From: Plicaturopsis crispa FD-325 SS-3
Lineage: Eukaryota > Basidiomycota > Agaricomycetes > Amylocorticiales > Amylocorticiaceae
Length of the DNA: 64,000 nt
Assembly: GCA_000827205.1 (NCBI GenBank)
Contig: KN832562.1
Location: 753,557 to 817,556 of the forward strand
Reading direction: 5' to 3'
The translations under genes were made by a program, and so were the position numbers. This document shows positions 10,127 through 21,567 of the stretch, piece by piece. Numbering within the stretch: position 1 is the first letter of the stretch; every line of letters starts with the position of its first letter. Under the pieces are notes generated by a model that saw only the letters and a program-made list of their open reading frames with translations, was not told the DNA's origin and made no database searches.

Positions 10127-12040
10127 ATGATGGGTCCATCTCCCACACCCGTCTTCAAGTTCAATCGCGAAACCCTCAGTATCAAAGTCGGAAACATCTC
10201 TCCAACAGGTAAGCGGCAGAGCATGATATCTGCACTGTCGTTATTGGCTAATCCCCCATTACCTACCAGCGAGTCGCGCAGAAGTAGTAGCGCTATTCAA
10301 CACCCTCGTCGGTAATTCTGTCTCCTTGGCTTCGTACCAAGCATCCTTCTCACGTGTTTCTCCTTTCAGGAGACGTACGAAGCTGCGAAGAGCATTTTGG
10401 TAATAGTCTCCAAGCCGGCAGCTATCTAGAACTCTCCTTCTACACGCATGACGCAGCAAAGTATGTTTTAATATTGACTAATGCATAATCGCTGACGATT
10501 GCGATTAAAGGAAGGCGTTGTGTATGACTGGATACAACGTAGGAGGCTGCTCACTGTAAGCCGCATAGATGGTCCATGTATCCGTCTTTTCCACGTACTC
10601 ATGTATATTTGATAGACTTGTCTCTGCCATTCCATCTCCCAAAGTGGACCGTTGCGCGGCCAACCAACCAAAACGTGCGGAGACGCGCCGTAATCTCTAC
10701 GTGTTGGGTTTGCCCTTCGAGTTCACCAAGTACGAGTTCTCTCACTCGATCCGGACAACAACCGATGCTGACGCTATGTAGGACTGAATTCACGGAAATA
10801 TTTTCACGCTGTGGCACCGTATCCGTAAGGCCTTCCATTTGCTTCGTATCAAGCGTATGTTCATCTGTCATTTATTAGCACTGTGTCATTCTCGCGACGG
10901 CAGATAACGCTCAGCGTCGTCGCGGGTTTGTTGTAATGTCAAGCCACGAGGAAGCAAAGCTCGCAATGAAAGTATTTTCGCGTTCTGAGATCAAGTTAGT
11001 CGCTCACATCTGAACGTGATGCAATGACTACGTCTTACCCGGCTTTTGTAGGGGCCATACTATAGATGTGTCCTGGGCTGTCGTTCAGCGCTCTCAAGGT
11101 TTGCTTATGCCTTCCATATATAATGGATTGTATGCACATTAACCGCGATTGTAGGGTTTCTCGATGGCGGCGACCGTACAATGGCACTCGAAGCTCAACC
11201 TGCAGGGTCGCCTACCCTGAACGGTCTTGAGAATTGCGGTACCAACCTTCCTTCCGCGAACCCTTCTGACATTTCCGCAGGCGCCGCGCAGCATGACTTC
11301 TCGTTCTCAGACACTGTTCCAACAGCATCAGCCACTTTGCTTGTGACGAATCTGCCAACACTGCTTTTTTCTCAGACCCTAGATTTGCACCCTCTTTTCT
11401 GTCCCTTCGGCGCTATAAAAAGGCTCGAAATCTTGGATCCTTCACCTCAGGACGCCGCTTCTGGAAAAACCTCAGCTCTAGTCGAGTTCGCGACGGCTAC
11501 TAGTGCGCATGACGCGAAGGAGTCTCTGCACCGACAGGTTTACTTGAACGCCGCCGTCCATGTCGACTACGTCCATACTGCCAGTGCTACAGCGCCTGCT
11601 CTCCATGGCTACGGTATCTCTTCTCCTAGGAACGCCATGCCAGCTTTGAATCCCTTCGCGCCCCCTTTCGTATACGACGTCATGCCCAGTGCGCTCTGTT
11701 TTCCCTCCCAGCAAAAGTTCGGAAACAACATAACCAACATGGGAGCCTGTCTTCCCAGCGGCCTGCTCGGAGAAACACATTACTCCTCTTCTTTTGCGCC
11801 ACCGCCCCCCTTTTCTCGCACGAACTACAATCTACCATGGTCTGGAATGTCTTCAAGGTCTAGTTCCACTAGCTCAGGGTACGCACTGAGTCAGCTTTTG
11901 TGATTGGACGTCCTCATTTACTTCTACGTCGCAGTTGGAGCAACGACTCGAGCTCACGGATCTCATCCCGAAGACTCAATCCTACTGTGAACTTTTCAAG
12001 CCAGAGCCCTGCGCTGTCTTACGCCAACTACTATTCTTGA
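10127..12040 (+). CDS. RNA-binding protein with RRM domains
   Basis: A predicted 469-residue protein with three RRM-like units. The first (residues 10-85, SIKVGNISPTASRAEVVALF) is degenerate. The second has RNP2 NLYVLGLPF near 113-121 and RNP1 RRGFVVMS near 153-160, a good match to canonical RRMs. The third begins ATLLVTNLPTLLF near 253, continues GAIKRLEILDP and SALVEF, and ends near 335. The last 130 residues are Ser/Pro-rich. Ten exons (10127-10208, 10270-10311, 10370-10460, 10511-10555, 10616-10729, 10782-10824, 10879-10994, 11052-11098, 11155-11878, 11935-12040) join in phase; several are under 50 bp. The layout recalls fungal Mei2-like or Nrd1-like regulators of mRNA, but no orthologue is assigned. 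It shares a divergent promoter with the RAD51 paralogue. Confidence 0.85.
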
Positions 12041-12459
12041 GCGGTCTGAAACTGTCTACGCTGTCTCTGTCCCTCGCTTCTGCTGCTCTGCACACTTCAA
12101 TCGGAAATATACCCTCAACACTCGACTCGACCCATCGCATCGCAAAATAATTCAGCATCCACCAAAATGGCCCTTCAAACGGGCGCCTGCAATCGTCCTG
12201 CCCTTATCCTTCTATTCATTCATTACTGTCATCCTTTAAGTATGTATGTCGAACTCTTCTTCGAGACGTCGGGCTAATCTTGGACCCCCCTAGTTGTCCC
12301 TTGTTCCTGCTCCACCATGGAACGATAATCGACCTTCTGCTATTTGTGCTATGCTTCGCAACCTGTAATAGACGTGTGTGTGCAATCAATGCGACCAGTT
12401 CTCGTCCGTAAAGCCCGTGTATGCAATCTCATTACAGTCCGGCAATGGACGCTATCAAT
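12041..12459. other. Convergent 3' intergenic region
   Basis: About 420 bp between the tail-to-tail RRM and P450 genes. Nothing recognisable beyond likely 3' untranslated sequence. Confidence 0.5.
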
Positions 12460-14768
12460 TCACATTCTACGACGTAGACGCACATGTGAGTTTGTAGGTG
12501 TGATAGTGACACCCGTCCTCCACGATAGCATGATTCTTTCCTGCTCACGTCGCGGCATGTCCTCCAAGGCCGAAGGGAGCATAATCTCGAAGCGGCGGAC
12601 GAGATTTGCTAAAATGCAAACACTTTCGGTAATCGCGAAACGTTGACCGATGCATGCACGAGCGCCAGCGCTGAAGGGCAGGACTAGATGGGGCCAATAA
12701 TCAGCAAGCCATAATAAATAACCAAAGGGGCAAGTTACAGACATGCATCGCGCGGCCAGCGGTACGTTTCAGTGTCCAGGAACCGTTCCGGTCTGAAGGA
12801 ATCCACGTCATGGCCCCAGTACATCGCTGCACCAACTCATCAATGTAAATGCGGGTAATGAATCTTACGAAAGGGTGGACGTACGGTTCATGTGGAGGGC
12901 CCAAATGTCTAGCACGACTGCACTTCCCTTGGGTACCGGAACCACGAAGGTATTTGCTGACTGGCTTTCGCCGGGACGGTACGGAGTAAACTTTCGTGCG
13001 GTGAGAGTCGTGTCTGCGTGGACGGGTTTGACGAGACGCGGCTCGGAGGGGTACAGACGAAGTGTCTCGCGGAAAACGGCAGTGGTGTACTCCTAGATGG
13101 TCATGAAGTCTAAGTCAGTGGCCTTGGGGACACAAAACGCGTCGTACCAGCTTAGGCAGCTCGTCTTTGTAGGACTAGATTGCGGAGAGTAAGATCGCTA
13201 AAGCCGAGAAGTATGGGCCTGCACTTACCGAGGTAGAATCTGGCGGCCCAGCTGGCCATACACGAGAAGTTTCTTCGTACAACTTCTGCTGTACGGCGGG
13301 ATTCAAGGCTAGCAGTGCAATAGCAAAGCTCAGAGTGTGGGCGGATGTTTCTAGAGTGTTAACACATGCGTTAGCACCAAAATGAATCAGACGAGGCGGT
13401 GACTTGCCATGGCCTGCAAGAAGGAACGTCTGGAACCAAAAACAAATGAGATGTTGGAATCATAGGAATCAGCAAGTAGGTAAAACATGCTGCGACTCAC
13501 GAATATGTTAGACAGTAACTCATCATCGGTCAGTCGCTTGTAATCGCTGTCCTCCGACATGTTGGCTTCCACGAGATTCGTCAGTAGCGCAGCTTCCGTG
13601 ACCGACGTCTTCCCCTCCATAAACGCTGCACGAGCCGTGGAAACAAGATCCAGCATATGCAGCCGCAGCTCGTCGAACGCCAGCTCCGCCCATCTGGCAC
13701 GTTTCGACAGGAAGGGAATATGGGCTCCGGAAAGCCACGCAGGGGTCAGAGCCTTGAGAATGACGTTGCCCACAGCATTGGCAACGGCGGAGCGAAAGGT
13801 AAGGACATGCCCGGGCGGTGGGTCACTTAGCGAGTCGTCCTTCCATGATGTACGGCGCCCGAACCCAGCTGCAGAGATGACAAGTAATGTGACCTATCCG
13901 ATGTAAGTATGCGTCTGCGGTACACAGGACCGGAATTACCTGCGTCATGACCTGAGTCGCATCGATAGCCACGGTGGACTCGCGTACTTCATCTAGCTCT
14001 TCGAACCATCCGCCGAGAACGCGGATGGTCTCGCTCCAAACTAACGCGTTGTTTGCCTATGTAGCATTCAGAGCAGGTAATCAGCTTAAGTACAGACACT
14101 AGACTTGTGTTCGACAGTTACCTCATTGAAAGCGGGTTTGGCCACGGCACGGTGCCTTTTCCAATGCACTCCTTCTGTTCCGACCAAGTTTTCACCATAG
14201 ATGTTGATTGCAGCATACTGGTGTGCCTCATTACATCCTTACTCAGCAAAGAGAGGGAGGAGACAGCGGCTTACAGCTTCAATATCTTTCTGGAAAGTGG
14301 ACCGATCTGACGTCACAGCTTTCAGCGCCTCCGCATCTGCGAGCCAGAAATACCGCTGCCCGGACGAAACCTTGATCGAGGTGAGACATGTACTACCGTA
14401 TTTATCGTACACTGACATTGCAAGGTTAATGTCATTGGCGAATGAAATTGTTTGGACTTACTCACACGAGAACTTTCCACTATAGTGACCTATAGATCCG
14501 GGGCGAGGGTAAATGGCCGCTAACATGAGAGCTATACTATAGAAAGGATCGAGCCATAGAAGGACACCGGCGCCAGGATACGATCTGCAAATACACCGCG
14601 CAATGTCATGGTATAATTGGTGTCAGCATTTTTATTAGCAGCTGCATGTTTAGGTACGTACGCCACGGCTTTCTGAGCGCGTCTGACGGCGAGGAACTTG
14701 TCCAACGCGAGCTTGAGCCCAATGCATGAGATACTGGACAGCGAGACCCAGACAAACTGCGAAAGCAT
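12460..14768 (-). CDS. Cytochrome P450 monooxygenase (first of two)
   Basis: A membrane-anchored haem oxygenase of unknown substrate. The start MLSQFVWVSLSSISCIGLKL gives a hydrophobic anchor. Downstream, in order: PRPGSIGHYSGKF, NLVGTEGVHWKRHRAVAKPA (helix C region), the I-helix FLLAGHETSAHTL assembled across an intron, the K-helix FRETLRLYP (ExxR), FRPERF, and the haem loop PFSAGARACIGQRFA (FxxGxRxCxG with the Cys ligand). About a dozen exons are needed. The intron that splits AGHE|TS starts with GC rather than GT. The nearest neighbour upstream is a DUF302 gene on the same strand. The gene looks intact; family number and product cannot be given from sequence alone. Confidence 0.92.
13351..13407 (-). 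other. GC-AG intron inside the P450 I-helix motif
   Basis: On the minus strand the donor reads CATG|GCAAGT and the acceptor ACTCTAG|AAACATCC. Splicing here restores AGHETSAHTL, the oxygen-activation motif, in the right phase. No GT donor nearby does so. Confidence 0.8.
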
Positions 14769-15795
14769 CCTGGATTAGAGGTATCTGGAGCGCACCAAAA
14801 GACCTGAATGAGAGGTTGTGAGAGTCTGAGAAGAAAGGCGGATGCGAACAAGCATCTTTATCCGCGTGAGACTGTACCTAGTTGACTGCACATGTGAGAT
14901 ACACTGACAGGATGCGAATTTCGTGATACATCATACAAAAAGAAGCATGCGTGGGTCCGAGCCGAGGTGGTACGAAGAAGCTGCGAAGCATATTAGAAAC
15001 GTGTCCTGTATGGTTTGTCGCCGAAGGTGTCCCTGTGCATGCAGAAATAAAATCTGAAAAGGAACGAGGCGAGTTCATGAAGTTGGTGCTTATATGCTAC
15101 AGCCTATGAGGAAGTAAATGAGAAGAGAGAGCCGTAGCACTGAAGTGGCGGACTCAGCGAGTATCCTCAGTGTTTGTTCCGAAGAGAGATGTAGAGAGGT
15201 TTGACGCAGATGCTAAGAAAATGACCGTCCAGAAGCTGCGAAAAATGCTGGGTGCACGGTTTTCGTGTATCGCATGTCAGCGAGTGTTGATCGTCACGAT
15301 GTAAGGTGGAACCATTACAATGTTGGGATGTCAATCAACACGATCGCGATTGCTCCTCGCGTATCCACGCCCTCCTATACGGGGCATTTCTGTTGCACTG
15401 TACAACACAGAAGACGTCAGAGATGCAGCTAACCAGAGATATGCGCAAAATGAATGGTTTGACAACCGTGAAGTCTATGGGTAACGCCATGACACGAACG
15501 ACAACGTTGACAGCGTGGCTTACGGCGAAGACAACTTCGAGGCGCTGGGCGAAGTTGGGCTGCATACGCGCGTCGGCCGCGAGGCAGGGCCCCATCTGGT
15601 CTTGTATGTGTCGCTGCCCCCGGCGCACGGGACTATAACTTTTTGTTTGGAGATTGAAGTATGTTCGCAACTTCACAAAATGAGATCATTTAAACACCCA
15701 AAAATTGTACACAGTCAAACACGGTCGGGCTGTAGGTCAACTAATGACACCGTCAGATGCCTCGGCCAGCATCGAGGGATAGCACGAACACGAAC
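14769..15795. other. Gap between P450 and DUF302 gene
   Basis: About 1 kb upstream of the P450 start. Open frames on both strands reach 113 codons but have no recognisable domain, no consistent splice structure and no clear codon bias. I see no gene. Confidence 0.4.
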
Positions 15796-16484
15796 CTAGA
15801 TGGCGATCCAACTTTCGACCGCTGCTTTGAATTTCGCATCGAGCTTCTTGCTCTCTCTAAGCAGTGCCTCGCCGCCAACCTTGGATGCCATGGTGGCACT
15901 AGGCAGGTCGAAAATGATCTTCGTACCCACGTATTCGCCAGTGACTTCATCGATGACCTCTTGGAGGAGGAAGTCCCAAGGCGCGTGCAAGGTGGCAGCG
16001 GCGTCATACTGCGCCATATTCTTGAGCACGGTGGGACTCCCGATGACAAACTTGCGTAGCTTGGGGCAGCCGGGGCGATAAGCATCGAGCCTGGACGCTC
16101 TGAGCTCAAAAAATTTCCGAAGGGACGATAGTGAGTATAATCACCCACCAATCCGCATGGTTTATCTCCATAAACCTGAAAAGTCCAGAGGGTTTCTCTG
16201 CCTTGCTCGCGGCCTCAGCGATGCATTTCTCGAAATCCTCTTGGGCAGAAATGCCGAAACCGCTTCTCATGGAGATTGGGTCGATGGGCATCTTGGCCGT
16301 CGTTGCTCGAACGGCTAGAACGATATCATCGAAAGGTTTTTTGCTGGTATAGATGCATCGCATGCCCTGCCATGCTAGGACGTTCGGGCCTGACACGTCA
16401 AAGGATAGCGAGCCGTTAGCAGTCCTGCACGGATATTACGAAGTGAGCCTCAATATAAAATACACGGCGAGAGGCGGCGTACAT
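15796..16484 (-). CDS. DUF302 domain protein 1, with intron-split start codon
   Basis: A 190-residue protein of the DUF302 (TTHA1732-like) family, whose biochemical role is unknown. Motifs include GMRCIYTSKKPFDDIVLAVR, the ISAQEDFEKCI segment, GLFRFMEINHADW, then PKLRKFVIGSPTVLKNM, LHAPWDFLLQEV, TKIIFDLPSATMAS and a VESWIAI tail. Exons: 16484-16483 (the A and T of the start), 16424-16149 and 16090-15796. The ATG is therefore split AT|G by an intron with a GTACGC donor and a GTGCAG acceptor. An upstream in-frame ATG at 16538 was not chosen because a TATATA box lies directly beside it, so it would precede the transcript. The second DUF302 gene in the window has exactly the same split and similar TATA spacing. 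Confidence 0.85.
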
Positions 16485-16541
16485 TTCGATGACGGTATGC
16501 AGAGGAGGACTGGAGAGTGATTTGACAACTGGAGACATGGT

Positions 16542-16549
16542 TTATATAG
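16542..16549 (-). promoter_or_regulatory. TATA box of DUF302 gene 1
   Basis: Minus-strand GCTATATAAA, with the TATATA beginning 64 bases before the split start codon. The counterpart in the second DUF302 gene lies 68 bases before its start. Confidence 0.6.
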
Positions 16550-18089
16550 CTTGCTGCCATCCCATGTAAGCGTCCATTGGCAGTTGCAGGCATTGGCGGA
16601 CGCCACAGTGTGTGCCAGATCGACTGACGCCACAGGCAATAGGTCCGCTACCGTGAGCTTTCGTTGTTCCGCTGGGGTCCCGCGGAAGGAACATCGGGCG
16701 TAGGCATAGACGCGTGCACCAAGCGGAGTCCCGGCGGGCTTCTTCCTTTCGCATTATGGGACCCGTATCGCAAGCCGCGGTTCTGCGCGATCATTGGAAC
16801 TTTCATCTTCCATTGTCAACGTGAGAGGCGGCGTCATCTACGAAAGAAAAACTTACCTGCGATGTGAGAATGGCCAGCTCGAAAAAAGAAGCTGAACGAT
16901 TATCGACAGTAGCTTCCGATTCACCGCAGTTCGTTCCCGGAATAAATAAATGCGATGAGAGACTCGTGCAAGGCGTTGAGCGGCCAGACGCCAAAAAAAG
17001 CATACTGCGGTTAAACTTGGAATGCGCTAGAGCTGCGCGATAGGACGAGAGGAGGCCAAACATGTAACCAGGGTTCCATCGCCATGTGGAGTCGATACGA
17101 GAACATAGGTGTGGCTTCCGAGCAATCCAGAATCTCTTACTACCTGCATACAATATCTCTCGAACTGACAATGTCAGTCAGCTACTTCATCAGAATCCCA
17201 TGGATCATGCCTTGGCACACGCACCTAGAGCACGCGACGGTATGAGAGTCAGAAAATCTCCAGGTCTCCCTACTGCAAGCGAGCCGACCAACTGGCCCTC
17301 ATGTGATATCTTGGACTAGACCATAAACCAATCTGGACTGTATCCGCAGGGTGTCCGTCACGCCCACAGCTAATCGTGGGCGCTCAACAGATGAATAGGG
17401 CACAGTGAAGGGGTGGAGTGTCGCAAGGATGGGCACAGTGGCAGGCCCAAAGTGTAGGCCGGACCTCGCAATGTAACCTCGAGAGTAAGCTGGCAACAGT
17501 CTTCGAGGAAAACTGTTCTGAATGTGATCGTGAGATCTGACAAGGACTGAGTAGAATATTAGGGAACGGAACCGCCGAGCGTGAACTCCCTGCAGCTTAC
17601 AGCTGTAGCCTCCTGGTGACCGCAGCTTCCTCATGAACACCCGCACGAAGCCGTCGGCATTCGATCGTTAAGCATTCACTTCGAAACGACGGTGACGGTG
17701 TTTATGGACCTGATGGAGATATGTTTCCTCGAGAAGGAGAGCACATTGCTGGGAAATCCGCGGTCTCCAAATCAGTCGGACAAGTGTCTGACATGTATTC
17801 GTATAGCACTGGCATACCTTGATTCATATCACGGTGCCAGCCAGTGCGGTTATGTTCTGGGCTCTGAGTTCCTCTCAGCCACTTTGGCACCGTGCATTCG
17901 TCTCTGACGGTATGGATGAAATGGTCCGCGAGCATTGGGCGTGTTGATATTGCCCTTTGTCACAAAATGCAAGGCCGCAGTGCGGTCAGACATGCGCAGA
18001 TATGCCCGCTATGGCGCATAGAGTCAAGAGACATTTTATACGGCAGAATGTCGGTAGCCAAGAATAACAAGAACTTTTGTGGGACTGAG
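16550..18089. other. Intergenic region between DUF302 gene 1 and SEC2
   Basis: About 1.5 kb. Open frames up to 122 codons occur on both strands but none shows a domain or a sensible exon chain. No inverted repeats stood out. Confidence 0.4.
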
Positions 18090-21000
18090 ATGACCGTACA
18101 GGAGGAGAAAGTCGAGGCCATCCTCAGCCGAGCGGAAAATCGACTTGAAACCGTCCGCCACGCAGTCCGCCACCTACAATCCACCCTTCGACCGCGCTCC
18201 TCTTCTATCTCGTCTGTCTTTTCCGGTAGCTCGAAAGCGTCTTGGCATATGTCCGAGACGACATTGGAAAATCGCCCCGCCGACAGTCAGGACAAGTTGG
18301 AGTCGATGGACCACCAACGACAAAACACCGAGCCCGACGCTCAAACTATGCTCATAGAGTCTCTTCGCAACCAGATACAGGACCTGTTTACTCAGGTCAC
18401 ACAGCTTAACGGAAAGCTTGTGAAGTCGTACGACCGCGTTTCCGACCTCGAGGATGACCTCCATGTCGCTTCGTCCAACCTCCGATCGTCCTCCGTCAAA
18501 ATCTCTCAGTTGGAATTGGAGCGCACGCAACATCTTTCAGCGCTAAACACAGGGCTCCTCGTCGAGAAATCCCATGTCACAGCAGAACTTACGCGTCTTA
18601 TGGAGAAGGCCACCGAAGAGGCTGCTCAACGGGGCCAAGCTGAATCAGCGCGCGCGGATATCGAGAAGGACCTCGACGATTTGAGTGCGAGTTTATTTGG
18701 CCAGGCCAACACCATGGTTGCTGAAGCAAGGCTAGGGAGAGCTATAAGCGAGAAGAAGGTCGAGGAGGCGGAGACGGCGTTGAAAGGCGCGGAGGAAGCG
18801 GTTGGGCTTATGCAACAGCAGATGCAGGCTCTCCAAGCCGAGAAAGAAAAGGCGGAGAGAGAGGCGGAGGAAATGCGAATCATCTTGGGCAAGGGCAAAT
18901 GGGTCCAGAAAGCGTCGCAGAATCAGTTAGCCCCGACGCTTCGTCTGCTCAGTTCGCATCTCCCGTACCAGGAGTTTCTCCTTTTTGTGGCACATTTGCG
19001 TTCCATTCATCCTGCGTCCCCAAACCCGCCGCCAATGTCGACTCTCCTCCCCTTGCCTTTCTTGGCGCGCCTGGTAACGGAAGACTCGTGAGTAACGCGT
19101 TGTCCTGCGCTTTGTCTTATAACTGAGCCCGATGCCATTTGCAGGGACCCTACCGTCCGCCTGGACCTGGCTCCGTCTCTGAATTGGTTGTCCCGTCGCT
19201 CGGTACAGTCCGCCATTCATAATGGGCAGTTGATTATCGAGCCTATGTCGACCTCCACTCTCCTCCAAGAGATATCTTCGACTTCTTACTCTACTCCTTC
19301 ACTTGCATCACCAATTATACCCGGCGCAAACGCTAACTATACCAACATCGCCTGTGCACTCTGTGGCACGCCTATATTCCCCACCTCACTCAATTCCGAT
19401 CACTCGCATAATCGTCCTCCTTCGCACCCCCTCTTGCGAGCCGTCCCTACCAACGGTACTAATTCTACGTGGTCCGCGTCACTCTTCAAAAATCCTTTGA
19501 ACTACACGATGACGGGTTCTGCCCATAATTCGCCTCCAACTACACCGCCGGCGTCCCAGACTACACATAATCTACTCGCCGACCTCCCAACTCTCCCGCA
19601 ACAAATCTACATATTTAGAGTGTCCGCTCCGACATCTACTAACTCTACTGTAAATGCGCCTGTCAACTCGCCGAGGCATACAGGCGGTTCTTCTGGCTCC
19701 GGGAATTCGCTGCCCCAGATGTCGCCTACACACCAGCACTCGCAGAGTCGCTCGCAGATCACTATGTATCCGCTGTGCACGTCGGGTTGGTGCCTGACGC
19801 GGCTACGAATGACCTGCTCACTGTGGGCCTTTGTACGTAGCGGTGTCGTCGAGAAGGTCTGGGACGAGGAAGTCCCGATTTTGCCGCCGGTCGTCCAACC
19901 GAAGTCCATTTCAAGGATGAGTGGTGCCGCAGACGTCAATGGGAAGCCACCGGTACCTCCGCGAAGAAAAGGATTGTGGGGGATGGCTACGGCGTTGGGG
20001 GAGAGGGCATCCAGTTGGACTGGTGAAGGCGACAAGAAAGATCGCGAGAGATCTAGTTCTAATGAAGGTCGAGTAGCAGTCGATGAAAAGAAACTGCCTC
20101 TCGCCCCTCCGCCTATACATCCGACCCAACAGCCTAAGACTGGCCCGGTTCACTCTGTCCCGCCTCCTTTGCCGAAGAGGAGTGAAACCCGAGGACGGAC
20201 TGTGTCTACTGCACGCGCAGAAAGTCCAGCTCTCACTTCCGCTTCCCCTGAATTGAAGGGCAACGATGAAGAAAAGGCGACGTCCGAGCAGCTCCCTGCT
20301 GAACCCAAGCCTTCCGCTCCTACGACCGATGCTACCAGCTCCAAAGCCGCACCGGAGAATGAAACAAACGGTTTATACGAAAGCTCATCTGACGAGTTGC
20401 CCACGACTACCAACAATGTTGCGCCTGAGCCGGCGGCGGCGAAATCGTCTGCATCCCTCGATTCAGACGGCCATCAGAACGATTCATTCACTACCCCCAC
20501 CGAGGAGATCAACGAGCCAAACTTCTCGTCCTCACCACCGCAGCCCAGCAGCGCCAATGCCAACCCGATCTCTCCATCTGCTGTTGCATTACCGGAGTCG
20601 ACTGCCAACACACCCACGGCCCCTTCGTCGTTTGCAGAGCAGCAAGCCGCACCTCCCGCTTCACAGCCAACGGAAGCGTCGACGCCTGCACCTGCCCCGA
20701 GCGTCATTGATGTCAAAGACGTACCATCGCGAACTTCGTCTCCTGCTCCACCTCCCCTCCCTCGGCGTGCTGCAGCACGTGCTAGGCGTGGTTCGGTGGC
20801 AGCGCCATCTCCCCAGCCAGCAAAAACGCCCCTCGTGCAGGTTGCGGCGGAAGCTTCCAGCCCCGCTATACGAGAGGAAGAGGAGGAAGAGTCCGCGCCT
20901 TCACACAAAGAAGAGTCCGCGCCTTCACACAAAGAAGAGTCCGCTCCCTTACAAAAGGAGGAGGATACACCAGCCGCGGTCGTGCCTACTCCGATTAATG

Positions 21001-21248
21001 GCGACCACGAGAATGACGACAGCAAGACCATCTCGAACGGCGCCACTGTCCCGGCCGAAAACGGCGTATCCGCGGCTCCTCTCCTAAACGGCACGAGTGA
21101 AGAAACTGGCAGCACGCCTGAGACCAACGGAAAGGACGTGTCCGATCAGGTTTACGTTGGACATGCGACGTGGGAGGAAAGGACATGGAAGGAGCTCGTC
21201 AATTTGAGAGAGGAGCTGTTTTGGGCGCGGATCGGTGGGCTGCGGTGA
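18090..21248 (+). CDS. SEC2: Sec2-type Rab guanine nucleotide exchange factor
   Basis: Activates the Sec4/Rab8-type GTPase on secretory vesicles, so it serves polarised exocytosis at the hyphal tip. Residues ~95-275 form a long coiled coil with the Sec2 signature: NQIQDLFTQVTQLNGKLVKS, then VTAELTRLMEKATEEAAQ, then LDDLSASLFGQANTMVAEAR. After it comes a conserved C-terminal region (LNWLSRRSVQSAIHNGQL, a CALCGTPIFPTS cysteine pair, MYPLCTSGWCLTRLRMTCSL, WAFVRSGVVEKVWDEE). The last 350 residues are Pro/Ser/Glu-rich and disordered with PPVPPRRKG and PPPLPRRAAA motifs suited to SH3 binding. One intron (19088-19144) is needed; total 1,033 residues. The start is the last ATG before the conserved coiled coil; in-frame ATGs at 17892 and 18048 are less likely. 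Confidence 0.88.
20889..20960 (+). repeat. Short in-frame tandem repeat in SEC2
   Basis: Three consecutive 24 bp units encode EESAPSHK, EESAPSHK and a diverged EESAPLQK. The first two are nearly identical at the DNA level, suggesting recent slippage in the disordered tail. Confidence 0.75.
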
Positions 21249-21567
21249 TTCGAGCCCTCGTGCGTGGACTGTTGTAAGCATTACATGGATTGGATGGGCA
21301 TGGATTTTTTATTTAGGTCGTGTGGTGAATACGACGTATCTTTAAGCTTGATATCTCTACCCTACTTACTTACCAGGGTGGACGATAAATCTACTCGTTT
21401 GCATACATCTGTAGTCCTCAATTCAACCTCTTTCATCGAGGCGTTCTCGCAGCGTGTATTCTCATCCGAATTTCGTTCCGTTTGACGAGAATCCCTTTAG
21501 AATATACGAAGGTCATAAGTATACAACAAACCATCCGCGTGTAGTAGCAACTCTATCACGATCGTCT
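21249..21567. other. Convergent 3' intergenic region
   Basis: About 320 bp between the tail-to-tail SEC2 and phosphopantothenoylcysteine ligase genes; nothing recognisable. Confidence 0.5.

Noticed and set aside
12460-16484. A secondary-metabolite gene cluster around the P450s.
   Set aside because: No synthase, terpene cyclase or transporter is seen nearby, only P450s and DUF302 genes.
16485-16538. In-frame ATG at 16538 as start of DUF302 gene 1.
   Set aside because: It touches the TATA box, and the paralogue starts at the split ATG instead.
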